From the NCBI GenBank assembly GCA_030248195.1, contig JASAND010020012.1, positions 1 through 64,000 on the forward strand: 64,000 nt of DNA, written 5' to 3'. Numbering within the stretch: position 1 is the first letter of the stretch; every line of letters begins with the position of its first letter. The notes under the pieces were generated by a model. The model worked only from the letters and a program-made list of their open reading frames with translations, was not told where the DNA came from and made no database searches. Source of the stretch: Trissonchulus latispiculum. Taxonomy: Eukaryota > Nematoda > Enoplea > Enoplida > Ironidae. Positions 1 to 14,400 of the stretch are shown here, in pieces. Made by a program: the position numbers and the translations under genes.

Positions 1-2455
1 TCTCAAAATTTTGAGGGTGGGGTCTGGCAACTTTGGGTGGGTGTGGTCTGGGATTTGGCCATTTTGGGGGTGAAGGGTGTGCCTCCAAAATTTCAAGGGT
101 GGGGTCCGCACTTTTCTTTTTGGGGGAGGGGGTTCACCGGGTACCTATTACCTCCCCAGCCATTTATTACAAACCCCCAAAATGTTTGGGGGCCACCGCC
201 CCCTCCCCCCGAACGGGGGGGGGGGGGGTAGTCCGTCGCGCGAATAATTGGCGCAAAAATTGGGTATTTTTTTAGGGTAAATTCTGCAAATTTTTCGAAA
301 AAGCACAAATTTTAGGCTAAAAGTGTTAATTATTGCGAGAAATACACGTTTTGCGCGGTTTTATGGAGTTTCTGGCTTAATATTGACCTTATTTTAGACG
401 TTGAAACATGTTGCCAATCAGGTTTTCGAGTTTAAAACCCTCGTCTAATGTCAAAATTACTTTATAGTTGAATGTTTTTTTTTGGCGTGTAGCAATGGCT
501 GTCAATGCGATTTTTCACATAAAACTATAAAAAATTTTCGATCTCTCGATTTGATTTTTGAAATCAGCGACCTAGATTTACCCTAAGGGCAACTTCTCAG
601 CCAAAATCCGAAGCAAAAAAAGTTTTTCGGACGCTAAGGGGGGACCAAGGCGAAAAAATCGCCCCCCCCCATCTAAATACTAAATAAATATATAAATAAA
701 TAAACAAAATAAATAAAATAAATACTAAATACTTGGCCGACCTCCGAAATGTGATGGGGTACCCTCCAATCCCCCCCCAGAATTTGGACCTCTGAATTTT
801 CGAAAAATGGCCAAAAAATGCAAAATCATCTGTAATTTAGCCCTTTTTTTCGTCAAAACAAGGCTTGTTTTTAACGTTTTAGGCGTTTTTGCACCGTTTT
901 AAAGCGAGTTTAGTTCAAAATTTTAGAAAACTTTTTCAAAAAATGACCATTTTTCGGCCAAATTTAGCTAACTTTGTGGGTCCAAAAATCGTTGGAGGGG
1001 GTCGCCAAAAGTCGGGGGAGGGCAAGTCAAAAAAACTGGGGGGGGGGGGGGGGTAAAATCGGTCGAAAAGTTTGGGGGGGATACCCACCCCCCAACCACC
1101 CCCCCCCCCAAGGAAACTGTGTAAAAAAAGTTGGGGGGAGCCCCCTCACCCCAAATCTCCGTTACACCTATAGGGGGCTCCCCCCAACTTTTTTGGGGGT
1201 ACGGCCCTTTTTAGACCGCCCGCCCCCACCCCCCCCCCCCAACCCTCCCTCAAGACATTTTTGAAAAATTTGGCAAAATTCACCCTAAAAATACCCAATT
1301 TTTGGCCGTTTTTGACTACCCCCACTACCCCCCCCTCCCCCTATATGTATAGCCGTACTTTCAAATTTTCCTCGATTGTGGGACTGGGGTAACAAATGGC
1401 TCAAACGTTTTTGAGAACTTTAAATGGCTTATTTTTCGCCAAACTTTACGGCATGGCAAGGAAAGTTTTGACAATTTTTGGGGTTATCGAGGATGATCGG
1501 AATTTATGTGGAACATGTCATCAGGCCCGCACCCAGACTTGCGAAAAGGGGAGGGGAACAAGGTCAAATGAAGTTGAAGAATTTTTACATTTTCGCCCTG
1601 AAACTTTACATTGGATGTTTAGTTTTTGCTTTAAGCAGATTATTAAAATTTTTTTAAATGCAGGCCTGGCTTTACTATGGAATTAGCTAAAAGTTTTCCT
1701 TTTGTCTACCCAAAAGGGTTAGTCTAGATCCCTTGAACCCCCCGTGGGCATAGATGTAGCTGGTGAAAAAAGTGGGGGTTTGAAAAAATAGGGATGGGGT
1801 CTGGCAGAAATGGGGGAGGGAGGTCTGAATAATTCGATTTGCAGGGAGGGGTAAGAAAAACTTTCGATGGGGGTCAGCAAAAAATCGGTTTTTCGTTAAT
1901 AAACTAAAGAATTTTCTCAATTGTCAAGTATTTTTATAGATTTTTCAAGTAAGTAAGCGAATTTTAGCAATTTATCGCTACATTTTGGTATCTGTTTGAA
2001 AAATTTTGATGTTTTGGCTAAAAATTTTCAGTAATTTAGGCAATAGTATGGAAGTTTTTAGGGGGGGGGGGGGCCGTCGGCCGAAGGCCGATCTTCGGGG
2101 AGGGGTTGGAAAAAATTTTTAGGGGGGGGGGGGGGTCGTCTCGCAATCTTGCAATTTCTGGGCACCTTAGGAGGAGTGGGAGGAAGCCCAAAAAAGTGGG
2201 GGTGGGGCCGAGTGGGGGGAACCCGAAAAGTGAGGGGGCGCCCCGCCCCCCAGTAAAGTAAACCCAGTACACTATTATACTTGCTAAACTCGATATGAGG
2301 CACAAGGCAAGCCTCTCCGTAGCATATTTACTTTTCTCCAGAGACCTTTTCACACATATTCTCATATTATGCTTGCTTTGGCAAATATTTTGTAAGGGGT
2401 AGTTGTAGTTTTTCATTTAGAAGAGCACTGAAAAATATTTATACGAATATATAAT
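1..2455. other. Repeat-rich intergenic region upstream of the sorting nexin gene
   Basis: No convincing gene is seen. The stretch is dominated by runs of G or C and by AT-rich linkers with many short stretches of the form AAAATTTT. Short open frames here are low-complexity Gly/Pro translations of these runs and have no recognisable domain. A degenerate copy of the GGCCCGCACCC MITE lies at about 1524-1750. The sorting nexin promoter should lie at the right end, but I see no core-promoter motif that I can defend. Confidence 0.5.
1524..1750. mobile_element. Degenerate MITE, GGCCCGCACCC family (copy 1)
   Basis: The left end GGCCCGCACCCAGACTTG and the inner right sequence (TCTAGATCCCTTGAACCCC) match the better copy at 5217-5502. 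The terminal right repeat is eroded (GTGGGCATAG instead of CTGGGTGCGGCC). Both copies share the internal AAGTTGAAGAATTTTT stretch. It is non-coding and non-autonomous. Confidence 0.5.
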
Positions 2456-5400
2456 ATGTCAGAGGCTGCAGGCGATATCTTCAAAGAATCTGCAGACGAA
2501 GATATCTTCAAGTCAGCGGTGGAGGTAAGCTACGTAGTCTATCCCTAGAAGCGCCCTTTATATAGTAGCTATGTATTTTAGACAGATACTCAGTTATATT
2601 TTTATCCAGTGCACTCCTAGCTTTTCATCATTTTGTCTAGATGTAACAGGGTTGAATTTTTTCCGGAAAAAAATTATTGCGGAAAAAACTATATAGTTTT
2701 TTCCGGTTTTTTTTCGGTTTTTTTCCAGTATTTTTCCGTTTTTTTCAGATATCACCAAAGGTTCAAACTGTTTCTGGACTGCCAAAATTGAGCGAATTTT
2801 AACAAATTTAAGCTTTTAAACGTATTTTCATGCAATAAACTATAAATACAGCCGATTTTAAAGAATTTCTAGATTTTTTCGGAAAAATTTAAATATTTTC
2901 CCAAAATTTCCAATTTTACTGCTAATTTTTCAAAATTTTTTTCAACTTATCGGAAAAAACTCCCGAGTATTTTTCCGAAGCCTGCGGAAAAAAACGGAAC
3001 AAACCTTTTTTCCGGTAGTTTTTTTTCGGTGCCCATCCCTTAAGCGGATAGCAGGAACATCCGTAAAGATTAGATTCATGAGTATCTAAATTTAATGAGT
3101 GAGTGGAGGTGGGGTGGGTGGAGTATCTAAATATAGTGCGAAAACTTACTGGTATAGTTTCTATTTAAAGGGGAGGGAGGAAGCTTACATATTATTTGCA
3201 GTATATATATAGTTTCAACCAATCTTGTAGTTTATTCTCTGACTGAGTAGTTAATATTTTGTTTTTTCAGGTGAATAGCAAGGACACAGAAACAAAGAAG
3301 GCCGAGTCAGATCTGTTTGGTGGTAAGTTAACTTGTTAGCTTTTTAAATTTAGTTTATGGATTGTATATCATAGGGGTATTCTCCTATTTGATGGTTGTA
3401 TTGTACATAATGTTCGCCGCTTTCACGTGATCTGCAGCGGTGGGCCAACCTAAAGGGCTATGGGGTCTAGTAGTACCCTCTAAAGACTTTAAGAATCACA
3501 ACTTTTTTTTGCGCCGCAGCTGCGCCACAGCGACGCAGTGGCGCCGCAAAGTCGGCTCATAGCGAAAAGTGACCATTTTTGTGGTCGTCGCTCAGATCGA
3601 ACGTTACGAGCTGGAGCTGATTTCTTTTTATATTCAGAAATTACATATATTGAACTAACTAACGGTCCAGGTTGCGTTTCTCTATCACGTCCCTAGCGAC
3701 CACAGTGGCCCGTCAAAGATGGCGAAAATTCGAAAAATGAAAAATCGAAATTTCTCGCTATCTATTTAACTTCGAAAGCTCAAATCTTCCATGCAATGGT
3801 TTTCTGGCACGGAGAATCGATTCCCGCAGTCAGTTTTACCGTCAGACCCACCCATCTTGCTGGGCTGGTTCCACTTTGCCGTCGGGAGGGTCAAGTCGGA
3901 AACCGCTTCCTGGAGGTCCATAGTAGGCTCTACCTGGCCTCTCAAAACTTTGTCTATAGGGGTTTTCTGGTGTGCCCAGCTCATTCCCGGTATCCGTTTT
4001 GCCGTCCGACGTGTCTATATTGCTGGGCTGGTTCTACTTTGCCGTCGGGAGGGTCAAGTCGGAAACCGCTTCCTGGAGGTCCATAGTAGGCTCTACCTGG
4101 CCTCTCAAAATTTTGTCTATAGGGGTTTTCTGGTGTGCTCAGCTCATTCTCGGTATTCGTTTAGCCGTCCGACGTAGCTATTTTGCTGGGCTGGTTCTAC
4201 TTTGCCGTTTGAAGGGTCAGTCGGGTGGGAGGGTCAAATGGTCGAAAATAAAGTTTCTCAAAAGTGGTCAAATTTGGTTATCAAATGAAAGCCCTAAGGG
4301 AGCTGAGCAACTTTTGTCATAGAACTGAATACCCAAAGTGGCTGTAGAGTGCTGTGGTGGGGTGGGGTGGGGACTTAGGCGATTTTCGGTCAAAAAGACA
4401 TTTTTTCAACAGTGGTAAAATTTGGTACCAAATGAAAGCCCTAAGTGAGCTGAGCAACTTTTGTCATAGAATTGCATGCTCAAAGTGGCTATAGAGTGCT
4501 GTGGTGGGGTGGAGTGGGGACTTAGGCGATTTTCGGTCAAAAATGAAATTTTCAAAAGTGGTCAAATTTGGTACCAAATGAAAGCCCTAAGTGAGGTGAG
4601 CAACTTTTGTCATAGAATTGCATGCTCAAAGTGGCTGTAGAGTCCTGCGGTGGGGTGGAGTGGGGACTTAGGTGATATTCGGTCAAAAATGAAATTTTCA
4701 AAAGCCCTAAGTGAGCCGAGCAACTTTTGTCATAGAATTGCATGCTCAAAGTGGCTGTAGAGTGCTGTGGTGGGGTGGGGTGGGGACGTAAGCGATTTTG
4801 GGTCAAATATGAAATTTTCCAAAAGTGGTCAAAATAGTATATATCTGCTTGCGCATGGTGTTCGGAAATATATTATGTTGGTTCGTTTTTGCGCATACAT
4901 ATGTAAAAGAATGGAAAACAAGAACCAAAATGCTCCTTCGTCGCATGTAAAATACATATGAGTACTCTCAGGCAGGTTGTACAAACACGGAAACTAGCCT
5001 GTAAAATGCATATGAGTGGCGTTGAGGTTGTAAATTAAGGAAAACAAGTTGCAACGGCTTAACATATGAGCCTGTCCTACAACGAGGCTCATATTGGCGT
5101 ATGTCATAATATAATTTGTCGAAATTTGACCTTCATATAAATAGAACGTAAAGCTTTTCATTACAAAATTGTCCTTCACACATCTTGTCGCTAAGACATT
5201 ATACTGTGCATACGCACAGGCCCGCACCCAGGATTTTGAAAAGGGGGGGGGGTCCAAGGTGAAACGCAAGGGGGGGTCTGGGGGCGGAGCCCCCCAGAAG
5301 TTGAAGAATTTTTGCATTTTTGCCAAAAAACAGTACATTGAACGTTTATGTCTTTCAAAAAGTGAATGTTCGTGCCGAAGGCGCGAAAATTTTTTAAAAA

Positions 5401-8400
5401 TAGCAGTTTTTGCAATAAAAATACCAAAAAATTTCCATTTTGTCATCCCAAAAGGAGGGGGGGTCTAGACCCCTTGAACCCCCCCCCCCCTGGGTGCGGC
5501 CTTGCATACGCATTATACGGCATGCCACTCTGCGCTCTGACTCAGAGCCATGTGGGGAAAGCATTACGTTTGTGAGAGTAGTGTGTCATAGTGTTCCGAG
5601 AATACAGTAGGTGTACTATAGTGCTTCCGGAAATAGTAGGTGCCATGGTGTTTCGGGAAACATCAGCTTGCATATGTACAGTTAAACTTGAGGTGTCGCA
5701 GTTCACTTCGTTCTGTCCATTTCTTTCAAGCCACAATGTTAACATGTTATGTCTATTCATGTCATTCAGAAAATGTATCATAGGGGTCGCGGCAGCGACC
5801 CCTATAATATGTGTGAAAAGTGGCTGGAGACAGTGTAAAATAAGCTGCGCAGAAGCTGCGCAAAATCCTGCGCAGATTTCATGCGCAAATTGTAGAGCAC
5901 ATCGAGTTTAGTATGTCTGTGAAGTTTCAGCCCCGTATCACTTACCGTTAAAAAGTTGCGCCCCGGACCGGTTATGGCGGCGATGTTTTTTTCGGCCAGT
6001 ATAAAACGCATACGCAGACGCAGACGCAGACCAGCAGACTGGGGTATAAAACGCAGGCTTTAGTGCAGACGCAGACTCGGGTATAAAAAGCAGACGCAGA
6101 CTTTACTAAAGGTATAAAATGCAGACTTCATTGCAGACTCGGGTATAAAAAGCAGACTTGCAGACTCGGGTATAAAAAGCAGACTTTAGTGCAGACTTGC
6201 AGACTCGGGTATATATAAAAAGCAGACTTCATTGCAGACTTGCAGACTCGGGAATAAAAAGCAGACTTCATTGCAGACTTGCAGACTCGGGTATAAAATG
6301 CAGACTTTAGTCAAAACTTGCAGACTCCGGTATAAAATGCACTTTAGTGCAGCTTTGCAGACTCGGGGAAATATAAAACAGTCTCGGATAGCCTCTGTTG
6401 GTTCTTTCAGATATACTGCGGCTGTAGACTCGAATATTAAAATGTATACGCCGACTAACGAATTCTCAATTTATATATTACCCATTATTAGCTAGCTATT
6501 CCTACATTAATTTCTCGTGCCAACTTAACCTTAAATTAACCTATGAGTCTTAAGCTAGAACTTATATATACTCTTCTACTACTTCTACATCTTAGACCGG
6601 AGTATAAAAAGCACTTGGGTGTAAAATGCAGAATTTTGAGCGGACTTACGTACTTTGCAAACCCTGATATAAAATGCAGACTTGGCTATAAAATGTAGTC
6701 CAGTCTGCAATTAAGCAGGCTCCGGTATAAAATGTATGCATATAGGTTTTGCAGATTTTGGTGTATAACTATGCAGTAAGGGCTGTTTGTCGTTTTGCCT
6801 GGTTGTCCGTTTATAAAAAACACAAAGTGGTTCATACTCCTGTTATGTACTGATTGCCCGTTTGTCCGTATGGATGGTGCCTGTTTCTTTTTGTTTTAAC
6901 ACACCATTTAGCTTTAGCTGTGTTGCTAGATTGCTGTTTATGTTTTCGAGTCACCTGACATTTTCTGTTTATGCTGATTTGCTACAGCATTTTTTAAATT
7001 TTGCTCTCTTAAGCACTTTGCAGAGTTTGAAACCCGGATACTTTTAAAAGTTTACAATTTATGCTAACAATATGACCATATATATTTAGCTATTAAATAT
7101 TAAAACACATTCAAAATTGTTATATAAAAGTCAATTTAACCAAGGATATGGTATATAATGCTACTCATTTCTGATGGGCTGTTGCGTGCAGACAAGTACG
7201 GAAAATTTAAACATTGCTCAAGTCGACGGCCGCAACCCCAAAGATACGTATGTAGGCATTCACCGCTCTGGGGTTCTCCCAATGATATATACGTAAGTCT
7301 GCTTTTTATACCCAGGTCTGCAAGTCTGCTCAAAAGTCTGCATTTTATACCCGAGTCTGCTTTTTATATCCGGGTCTGCAAGTCTGCTCAAAAGTCTGCA
7401 TTTTATACCACAGTCTGCTTTTTATACCCAGGTCTGCAAGTCTGCATTTTATACCAAAGTCTGCGTCTGTTGTGAAGTCTGCATTTTATACCCGAGTCTG
7501 CTTTTGGGTCTGCGTTTTATACCCAGAAAAGGTTTAGAAAGGTTTAGAAAGGTTTAGAAAGTTTAGAACTAAGACGAATTGTTTCTGATATGTGTAGCCT
7601 ATACAAGATTGTTCACAGCTTGATTGATGTACCTTTCCATTTCATGTTTAAGTATGCTAACGATTTTGGTGCTCGGAGGCACTTTTTGACGTTGCAGTCA
7701 TCCGGATTTAGCAGATTACATACTAAGTACTTTTTTCATCATAGGGTGTGTGAAATATGGAATGCATTGCCTGTCGATGTAGTAAGTGCTAGTTCTGTTT
7801 ATATTTTTAAGCGGAAACTCGATGCAAACAAAAACTTGCTTATGAGGTTTCTTCGAGGGTGATTTGTATTTTATTTCCAGCAAAAATACTTAAATTTTTA
7901 ATATTAATTACTAATATATATATTTACGTATATATGTCGTTCTAACAGGGTTAAAATTTTAGTTTTTATTAAGTCTAAATTTGAGCAGGGTGTAAGTCAG
8001 GGGTGCATTAGGCACCCATATACACCCTAAACCGCCTTACCACAGTTTCTTACGAATCTCTTGTGCATAGGTAGCTGGTACTTTGTACAAGTAATAAATA
8101 TGTTATGTTGTGTTATGTCGTGTTTTGCTGAAGGGACCCACCAGTGAAATTGTATCCTGTGCCCCATTTAGAAGTATAATGTATGTTTTTTGGTTAATAT
8201 AACCCCCAGGGAGAGGAATGAAATGAGCTGGTATGCTGCAGACTCCCCGCACAAGTTGGGTCCCACGAATACCTGATTAGTCGTCTTGCCTGTAATAGGA
8301 AGTGTGTACGTATTCGTTTGGTTTCATGCAGGTTTTCATGTTCTGGTTCAGGTATTCGTAGCTTGTGCGGTTTAGATCCCACCAAGGTAGTTATGGGTAG

Positions 8401-11400
8401 GTAGGCGAGATGCAGCATACCGACGCAAGGGGAAAACTTTTGCTCCAGAAAATCTGTTTTACAGATTTTCTGACATTTCGTTCTTTTAGTGAGTTTCGGA
8501 CTAACTTTAAGTTGGTAAATTTAATTATATAGTATATATATACTCAGTATATATATAAGAATTTTTTATTATAAACTGAAATTTTACTATGTGCATAGAC
8601 CATTCATTGGGAAATTGAAAGTCACAATTAATGACGTATATAAAAAAATTTTTTTTTCTTCTTAGTGCAGTTTTTTAAAGATTTCTACAGATAAATTTTA
8701 TCACTAACTTAAAAGTCTATACTATATGAGGAAATGCTCTTGCTGAATAAATTATGAAATTAATCAAAAGTTGTAGACTGCACTTGTCCGAGGGGCATTG
8801 AGTAGCTGTGTGTCTTACGAAAGAGTGAACGGTATTTACGTATGCATTATATAGTAATGACTTTTGATAATGATTTCGATATATCTTGTTGTTGTGAATA
8901 GTAGGGACTAGGGGCGGACAGGTGCAGTCTACGTGGTGGGTCCACAGTGCAGATTGCAAACATAATATACGTGTACCAACCTACGTATATATGTGTAGAA
9001 ATGTTTGCGTACTGTGGGGCGGTTGTTCATTTCATTCCATCATCATCATTCATTCCATCACCCGAGTCTGCTAAGTCTGCAGGTCTGCGTCTGCGTCTGC
9101 GTCTGCATTTTATACTGGCCCAGTTTTTTTCCGGTTTCTCCTATTTGATGGTTGTATTGTACATAATGTTCGTCGCTTTCACGTGATCTGCAGCGGTGGG
9201 CCAACCTAAAGGGCTATGGGGTCTAGTAGTACCCTCTAAAGAATTTAAGAATCACAACTTTTTTGCGCCGCAGCTAGCTGCGCCACAGCGCCGCAGTGGC
9301 GCCGCAAAGTCGGCTCATAGCGAAAAGTGACCATTTTTGTGGTCGTAGATCAGATCAAACGTTACGAGCTGGAGCTGATTTCTTTTTATATTCAGAAATT
9401 ACATATGTATATTGAACTAACTAACGGTCCAGGTTGCGTTTCTCTATCACTTCCCTAGCGACCACAGTGGCCCGTCAAAGATGGCGAAAATTCGAAAAAT
9501 GAAAAATCGAAATTTTTCGCTATCTATTTAACTTTGAAAGCTTAAATCTTCCATGCAATGGTTTTCTGGCACGGAGAATCGATTCCCGCAGTCAGTTTTA
9601 CCGTCAGATCCACCCTTCTTGCTGGGCTGGTTCCACTTTGCCGTCGGGAGGGTCAAGTCGGAAACCGCTTCCTGGAGGTCCATAGTAGGCTCTACCTGGC
9701 CTCTCAAAACTTTGTCTATAGGGGTTTTCTGGTGTGCCCAGCTCATTTCCGGTATCCGTTTTGCCGTCCGACGTGTCTATATTGCTGGGCTGGTTCTACT
9801 TTGCCGTCGGGAGGGTCAAGTCGGAAACCGCTTCCTGGAGGTCCATAGTAGGCTCTACCTGGCCTCTCAAAACTTTGTCTATAGGGGTTTTCTGGTGTGC
9901 CCAGCTCATTCCCGGTATCCGTTTTGCCGTCCGACGTGTCTATATTGCTGGGCTGGTTCTACTTTGCCGTCTGGAGGGTCAAGTCGGAAACCGCTTCCTG
10001 GAGGTCCATAGTAGGCTCTACCTGGCCTCTCAAAACTTTGTCTATAGGGGTTTTCTGGTGTGCTCAGCTCATTCCCGGTATTCGTTTAGCCGTCCGACGT
10101 AGCTATTTTGCTGGGCTGGTTCTACTTTGCCGTTTGAAGGGTCAGTCGGGTGGGAGGGTCAAATGGTCGAAAATAAAGTTTCTCAAAAGTGGTCAAATTT
10201 GGTATCAAATGAATGCCCTAAGGGAGCTGAGCAACTTTTGTCATAGAACTGCATACCCAAAGTGGCTGTAGAGTGCTGTGGTGGGGTGGGGACTTACGTG
10301 ATTTTGGGTCAAAAAGACATTTTTTCAAAAGTGGTAAAATTTGGTATCAAATGAAAGCCCTAAGTGAGCTGAGCAACTTTTGCGGTGTCGGATTTATGCC
10401 TTTCTCAACCGGAATTTAAAGGATAGACATAGGCCCAACACACATATCATCCCCTTTTGTGCGGAGCATTTTTGTTACTTGTATATACGTATATATAAAT
10501 GTGTTTTTGTACTTGTAAATTGCAATGTATTCTTAGCTGTCAAATTGTAGATTGGGCTTTAGTTTAGTAGGGGTGGGGATGATTGGTGGTGGGGGATCCT
10601 TCATTCAGGGGCGTACATAAGCAGGGGGGGGCTTGGGGGGATTTTTCCTCCCCAAAACTGATTTGCCCCGGAAAACTTGCCAAGCCTGGGAAAATTTTAT
10701 AAAATTTTTGCGACGTATGCGCGAATTTTATTAATTAACTCAGAAAAATCTAATTTGAACATAAAAATAACACTGTTAAATTTTCTAAAATTTGTGCAAA
10801 ATGTGTTCTAAAAACTAGGTTTCAGTCATGCCATATTATTCTAAAAAGGTCTGGCGTTTAGCTGGGGGCTGTTGTCCCCAGACCCTCGCCTATTTTAGCT
10901 AAAGATCGAACATTTTGCACTTATAATCTAACAAGTTTGTAGAAATGTTGTTGAACATTGTTGTCTGAAAATGAGAAAACAGAAAGACATCGTTGCAGTA
11001 AGTAAGCGGTTGTAAGTAAGATTTACAGGAATTTGGAATAGCACAATCCTTGTTTATGTGATTCAGGGTTTTTTTTTTGGTTGCGGACAAGTGTGCATTT
11101 TTTGTGCATTTTTAAAAAATAGTGTGCATTTTGGAAAAAATGTGTGCATTTTAAAAAAATTGCTTATTTTGAACTATAACGTACATTTTTGGCCGTAATT
11201 TTGTGTTCTACGCATTTTTGACTTCAACTGGAATCCCACGCTTTAGTTGATGTTTTGATGACGATTTTAAATCTTAACTGGTTAGCACACGTATATATAC
11301 TTATATTTAGGCAAATGCAGAACTATATATACAAACTAACGTATACAGGTTATCGGGTTTTGACATCTGCAATGCTGTGAACCTATTAAGCGCAAAATTT

Positions 11401-14400
11401 TGAATAACATAAAATCAACATAGGATTGTCAATTTGCTGCCAAATTTACTTATATAATTCAAGAATTTCTTCAAAGTAATGATAAAATCCGAGCTGAAAT
11501 TACGTATTGGTGTAATTCAGCCCTGTTCTGCGGGTAACCATTTAATATATATATCTAACGTATATATATAATGCAGAAATTAGATTGAAAGTCGACGCCG
11601 GGGAGGTCTGGGGGCGGAGTTCCCCAGAAGTTGGGAATTTTTTGGAATTTTGAACACGAAAGAAATTTTTATGAACAATTTCTTACCATTTTAACAGATT
11701 AACAAACGGCAATAAGAGAGCTAGCATTGCACACGTCGAACCGTTGTAGAGGAAGAAAATGTAAAGAAATGCTTTGAGAAAAATAGGCTTAATCCAGCCT
11801 TTTATTTTTGACGATCAAGGAACGCACACTAGTATAAATATATACTTAACAATCTAAAGCAGAAATATTTCAATAATTAGTGGCTTTAGTGAGGAAGAAT
11901 AAAACAAAGAAAGGTTGTTGCGACGTTGCCATGACCGAAAAATAGTACGTAAGAGAAAGCGGGGGTCTGGGGGCGGCAGCCCCCAGCTAAAAGCTAGAGC
12001 TTTTTTTAAAATTTAAAGCACTTTGGAAATTTTTTAGAGCATTTTGTGGTTAGCGGAAGCAAAATTTGACTGTGCATTTATGTGTGCATTTTTAAATTCG
12101 AGTGTGCATTTTGGAAAAAAAGTGTGCATATGCACAGTAAAATGCACAAAAAAAAAACCCTGATGTGATTTGATAATTAATCTTTTTAAATGTTTTCATT
12201 ATGACTTTTATTGCAATTTACAAAAATTCTCCATTTTTAAAATTTTACATTTTCGTTGCTGTGCTTAGGCAGAGTTGCTATAGAGAGCTCTCCGTTGGGC
12301 ATGTTCTTTAGGACTACAAATACGGACAATATATACTTGACCAACGGACCAGCGTTGTTGAAGCTGTCGACATCTAGCAATATATATTCGATTTTTTGAA
12401 ATGGTCATCTTTGGACCTTGAAAGTAAATTTTCTCTGTTATCTCTTAAACCGTAAGGAATCGAAAAATACTCTCAATGGCAAGGTTGTAGGTTTTGGTGA
12501 GAAGAGTTGAATGACGATATGTTTGTCAGTGTTATGTGGCCACAGTGCATGTTGTGGCAGATTGATGCAAATTTCTTCAAAACTTGAATTTTCACACCAC
12601 GAGTTTTCGAAAACATTTTCTAAGCTAAATAATGTATATAATTGTAGCAGATTTGAATGAATTTCAACGACAATTGAGCTTTTAAACCCCAAAACTACTA
12701 CACTAATCCGAACCAGCACCTTAACTGATGCTCTTCTTCATGCAAAAATTCTTAAGCATTGCTTAAGAGGTTTAACATGTGGATTGAGACAAATTAGAAA
12801 GGAAAGAAAATTGCATTACCTGTCCACGGGGAAATTTTTCATGTTTTGGAGAAGGGCTTAAGAAATTATTTTGTTAAGAACTTCTTTGCAGGTTAGCTTA
12901 TATTTGAAGTCGACTGTATAGTCGACCCCCCAGAAGTTGAAGAAAATTTTTGTTTTTGCAATAAAATCGGTCTTCGGATTTTTAATTCTTTTAATTTTGA
13001 AGAACTCAGAAAATGTTTTAAAATACAACACATTTTTAGTCAAAATTAGTAATTTTTTCCGAAAAATTAGATGCATGTTAAGTTTTTTCGTCTAAATTTT
13101 TTGGTTTTTTACCCTTTTCCCTCTTTTTCTCCTTAATTTTTCCTACCTTCGAATCGCGACGATGGGGGACGATGGGGCCGCCCCCCGTGGATCCGCCCCT
13201 GCTGTAGGTGATCCCAAAAAGCCTGAAACAAGCGAGTAATGATTTTCAAAAAGCTGGGTAGATGTTAAATTTTTGCATGTGCCCCCGAAATGTTTTCTGG
13301 CTTCGCTACTACCTTCATTTTTTGTCACTCCAACTTTTTTGTCGTTCTGCCCACCCCCTCACTAAAACATGCCCAGGGGCGCAAAAGTTTTTAGATTTTT
13401 GGTCAACAGTTTTAAAAGGTTGAAACCATGAAATTTCTAATTTAGCCATTCATAGGTTTTAGCTCCGTCTGTTCATTCTGTCATTGTTACTAAATTTGGA
13501 CAATGAACTAATGCATTGACGGATGGTCATATCATCATTTATTAAGCATTACTCACTTCATGTTTATTCATTTTTGTTTGTTTGTTTGTTTGTTTGTTTG
13601 TTTTGCAGACGACACTGATGAAGTTGCCCTGAACGATGACGAGGACAACGGGGTTGGCGTGCCCGATGATCTGCTGCCTCCCGCCTCCAATCACTCCCAC
13701 TCTTCTGACGGCGATAACGCGGGTGACAAGTCGCCGGGGGTAAATGCCAGAACCGGGGATCGTACGCCCCCTCTATTGCCCCCAGAAACTGTGGGAGATC
13801 CCACTGGGTCCCCGCTGAGCCAACCTCCTGTTTCCATTACTCCACCTCCACTGATATCCCCCTCCCAGGTCGGGGGTCCCACCCCCACCCCTATTTCACC
13901 CCTCTCTCAGCCGCCTCTGCCTGTCCCTCCTTCGGTGACCTCCAATTCCGCCATCCCGGCGTCCGACGATCTGCCAACCATAACTCCGGCCTCTCAGACT
14001 GCAATGGCGCCTCCTCCCACAACTGCGATCCCTCCACCGGTATCGGTCAGTCCGTTCCCAGTGCCGGCGCCGAGGGCCAAGAGAACGGAAGAGGTCTGTA
14101 CTTATGATTTTTTGAATTGGGTATTTGGATTTAGGAAATGTGTAGGGTTTCATACGTATTTATCAAACATATGATATGGCTAAAGTATACATATGCTTTG
14201 AAGGTAAGGTTAAATACATTACGCTCGATTCCATGCTACCCCAACGCTTTGTCTAATCTGTTTGAGCAATGGATAAAGCACAGGCCGGCGTACCACCCAC
14301 TCTTGACTGCAGCCAACCCCGCTATCCATCCTTAGTTGATTGGTAAAAGAGTATCACTGCTGCAGGAATGTAACTGGGCATAGGGCCTTCCCATTTGCAG

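Noticed and set aside
33..308. Open frames in the first 310 bp (both strands)
   Set aside because: They translate G/C runs into Gly/Pro stretches and overlap on three frames; no domain or splice context.
3791..4322. Several overlapping plus-strand frames of 96-128 residues in the 163-bp repeats
   Set aside because: They are in-register translations of tandem repeats (same peptide in shifted frames) and are copied in the second repeat; no family recognised.
13691..14153. Minus-strand frames opposite SNX exon 3
   Set aside because: Shadows of the Pro-rich plus-strand exon.
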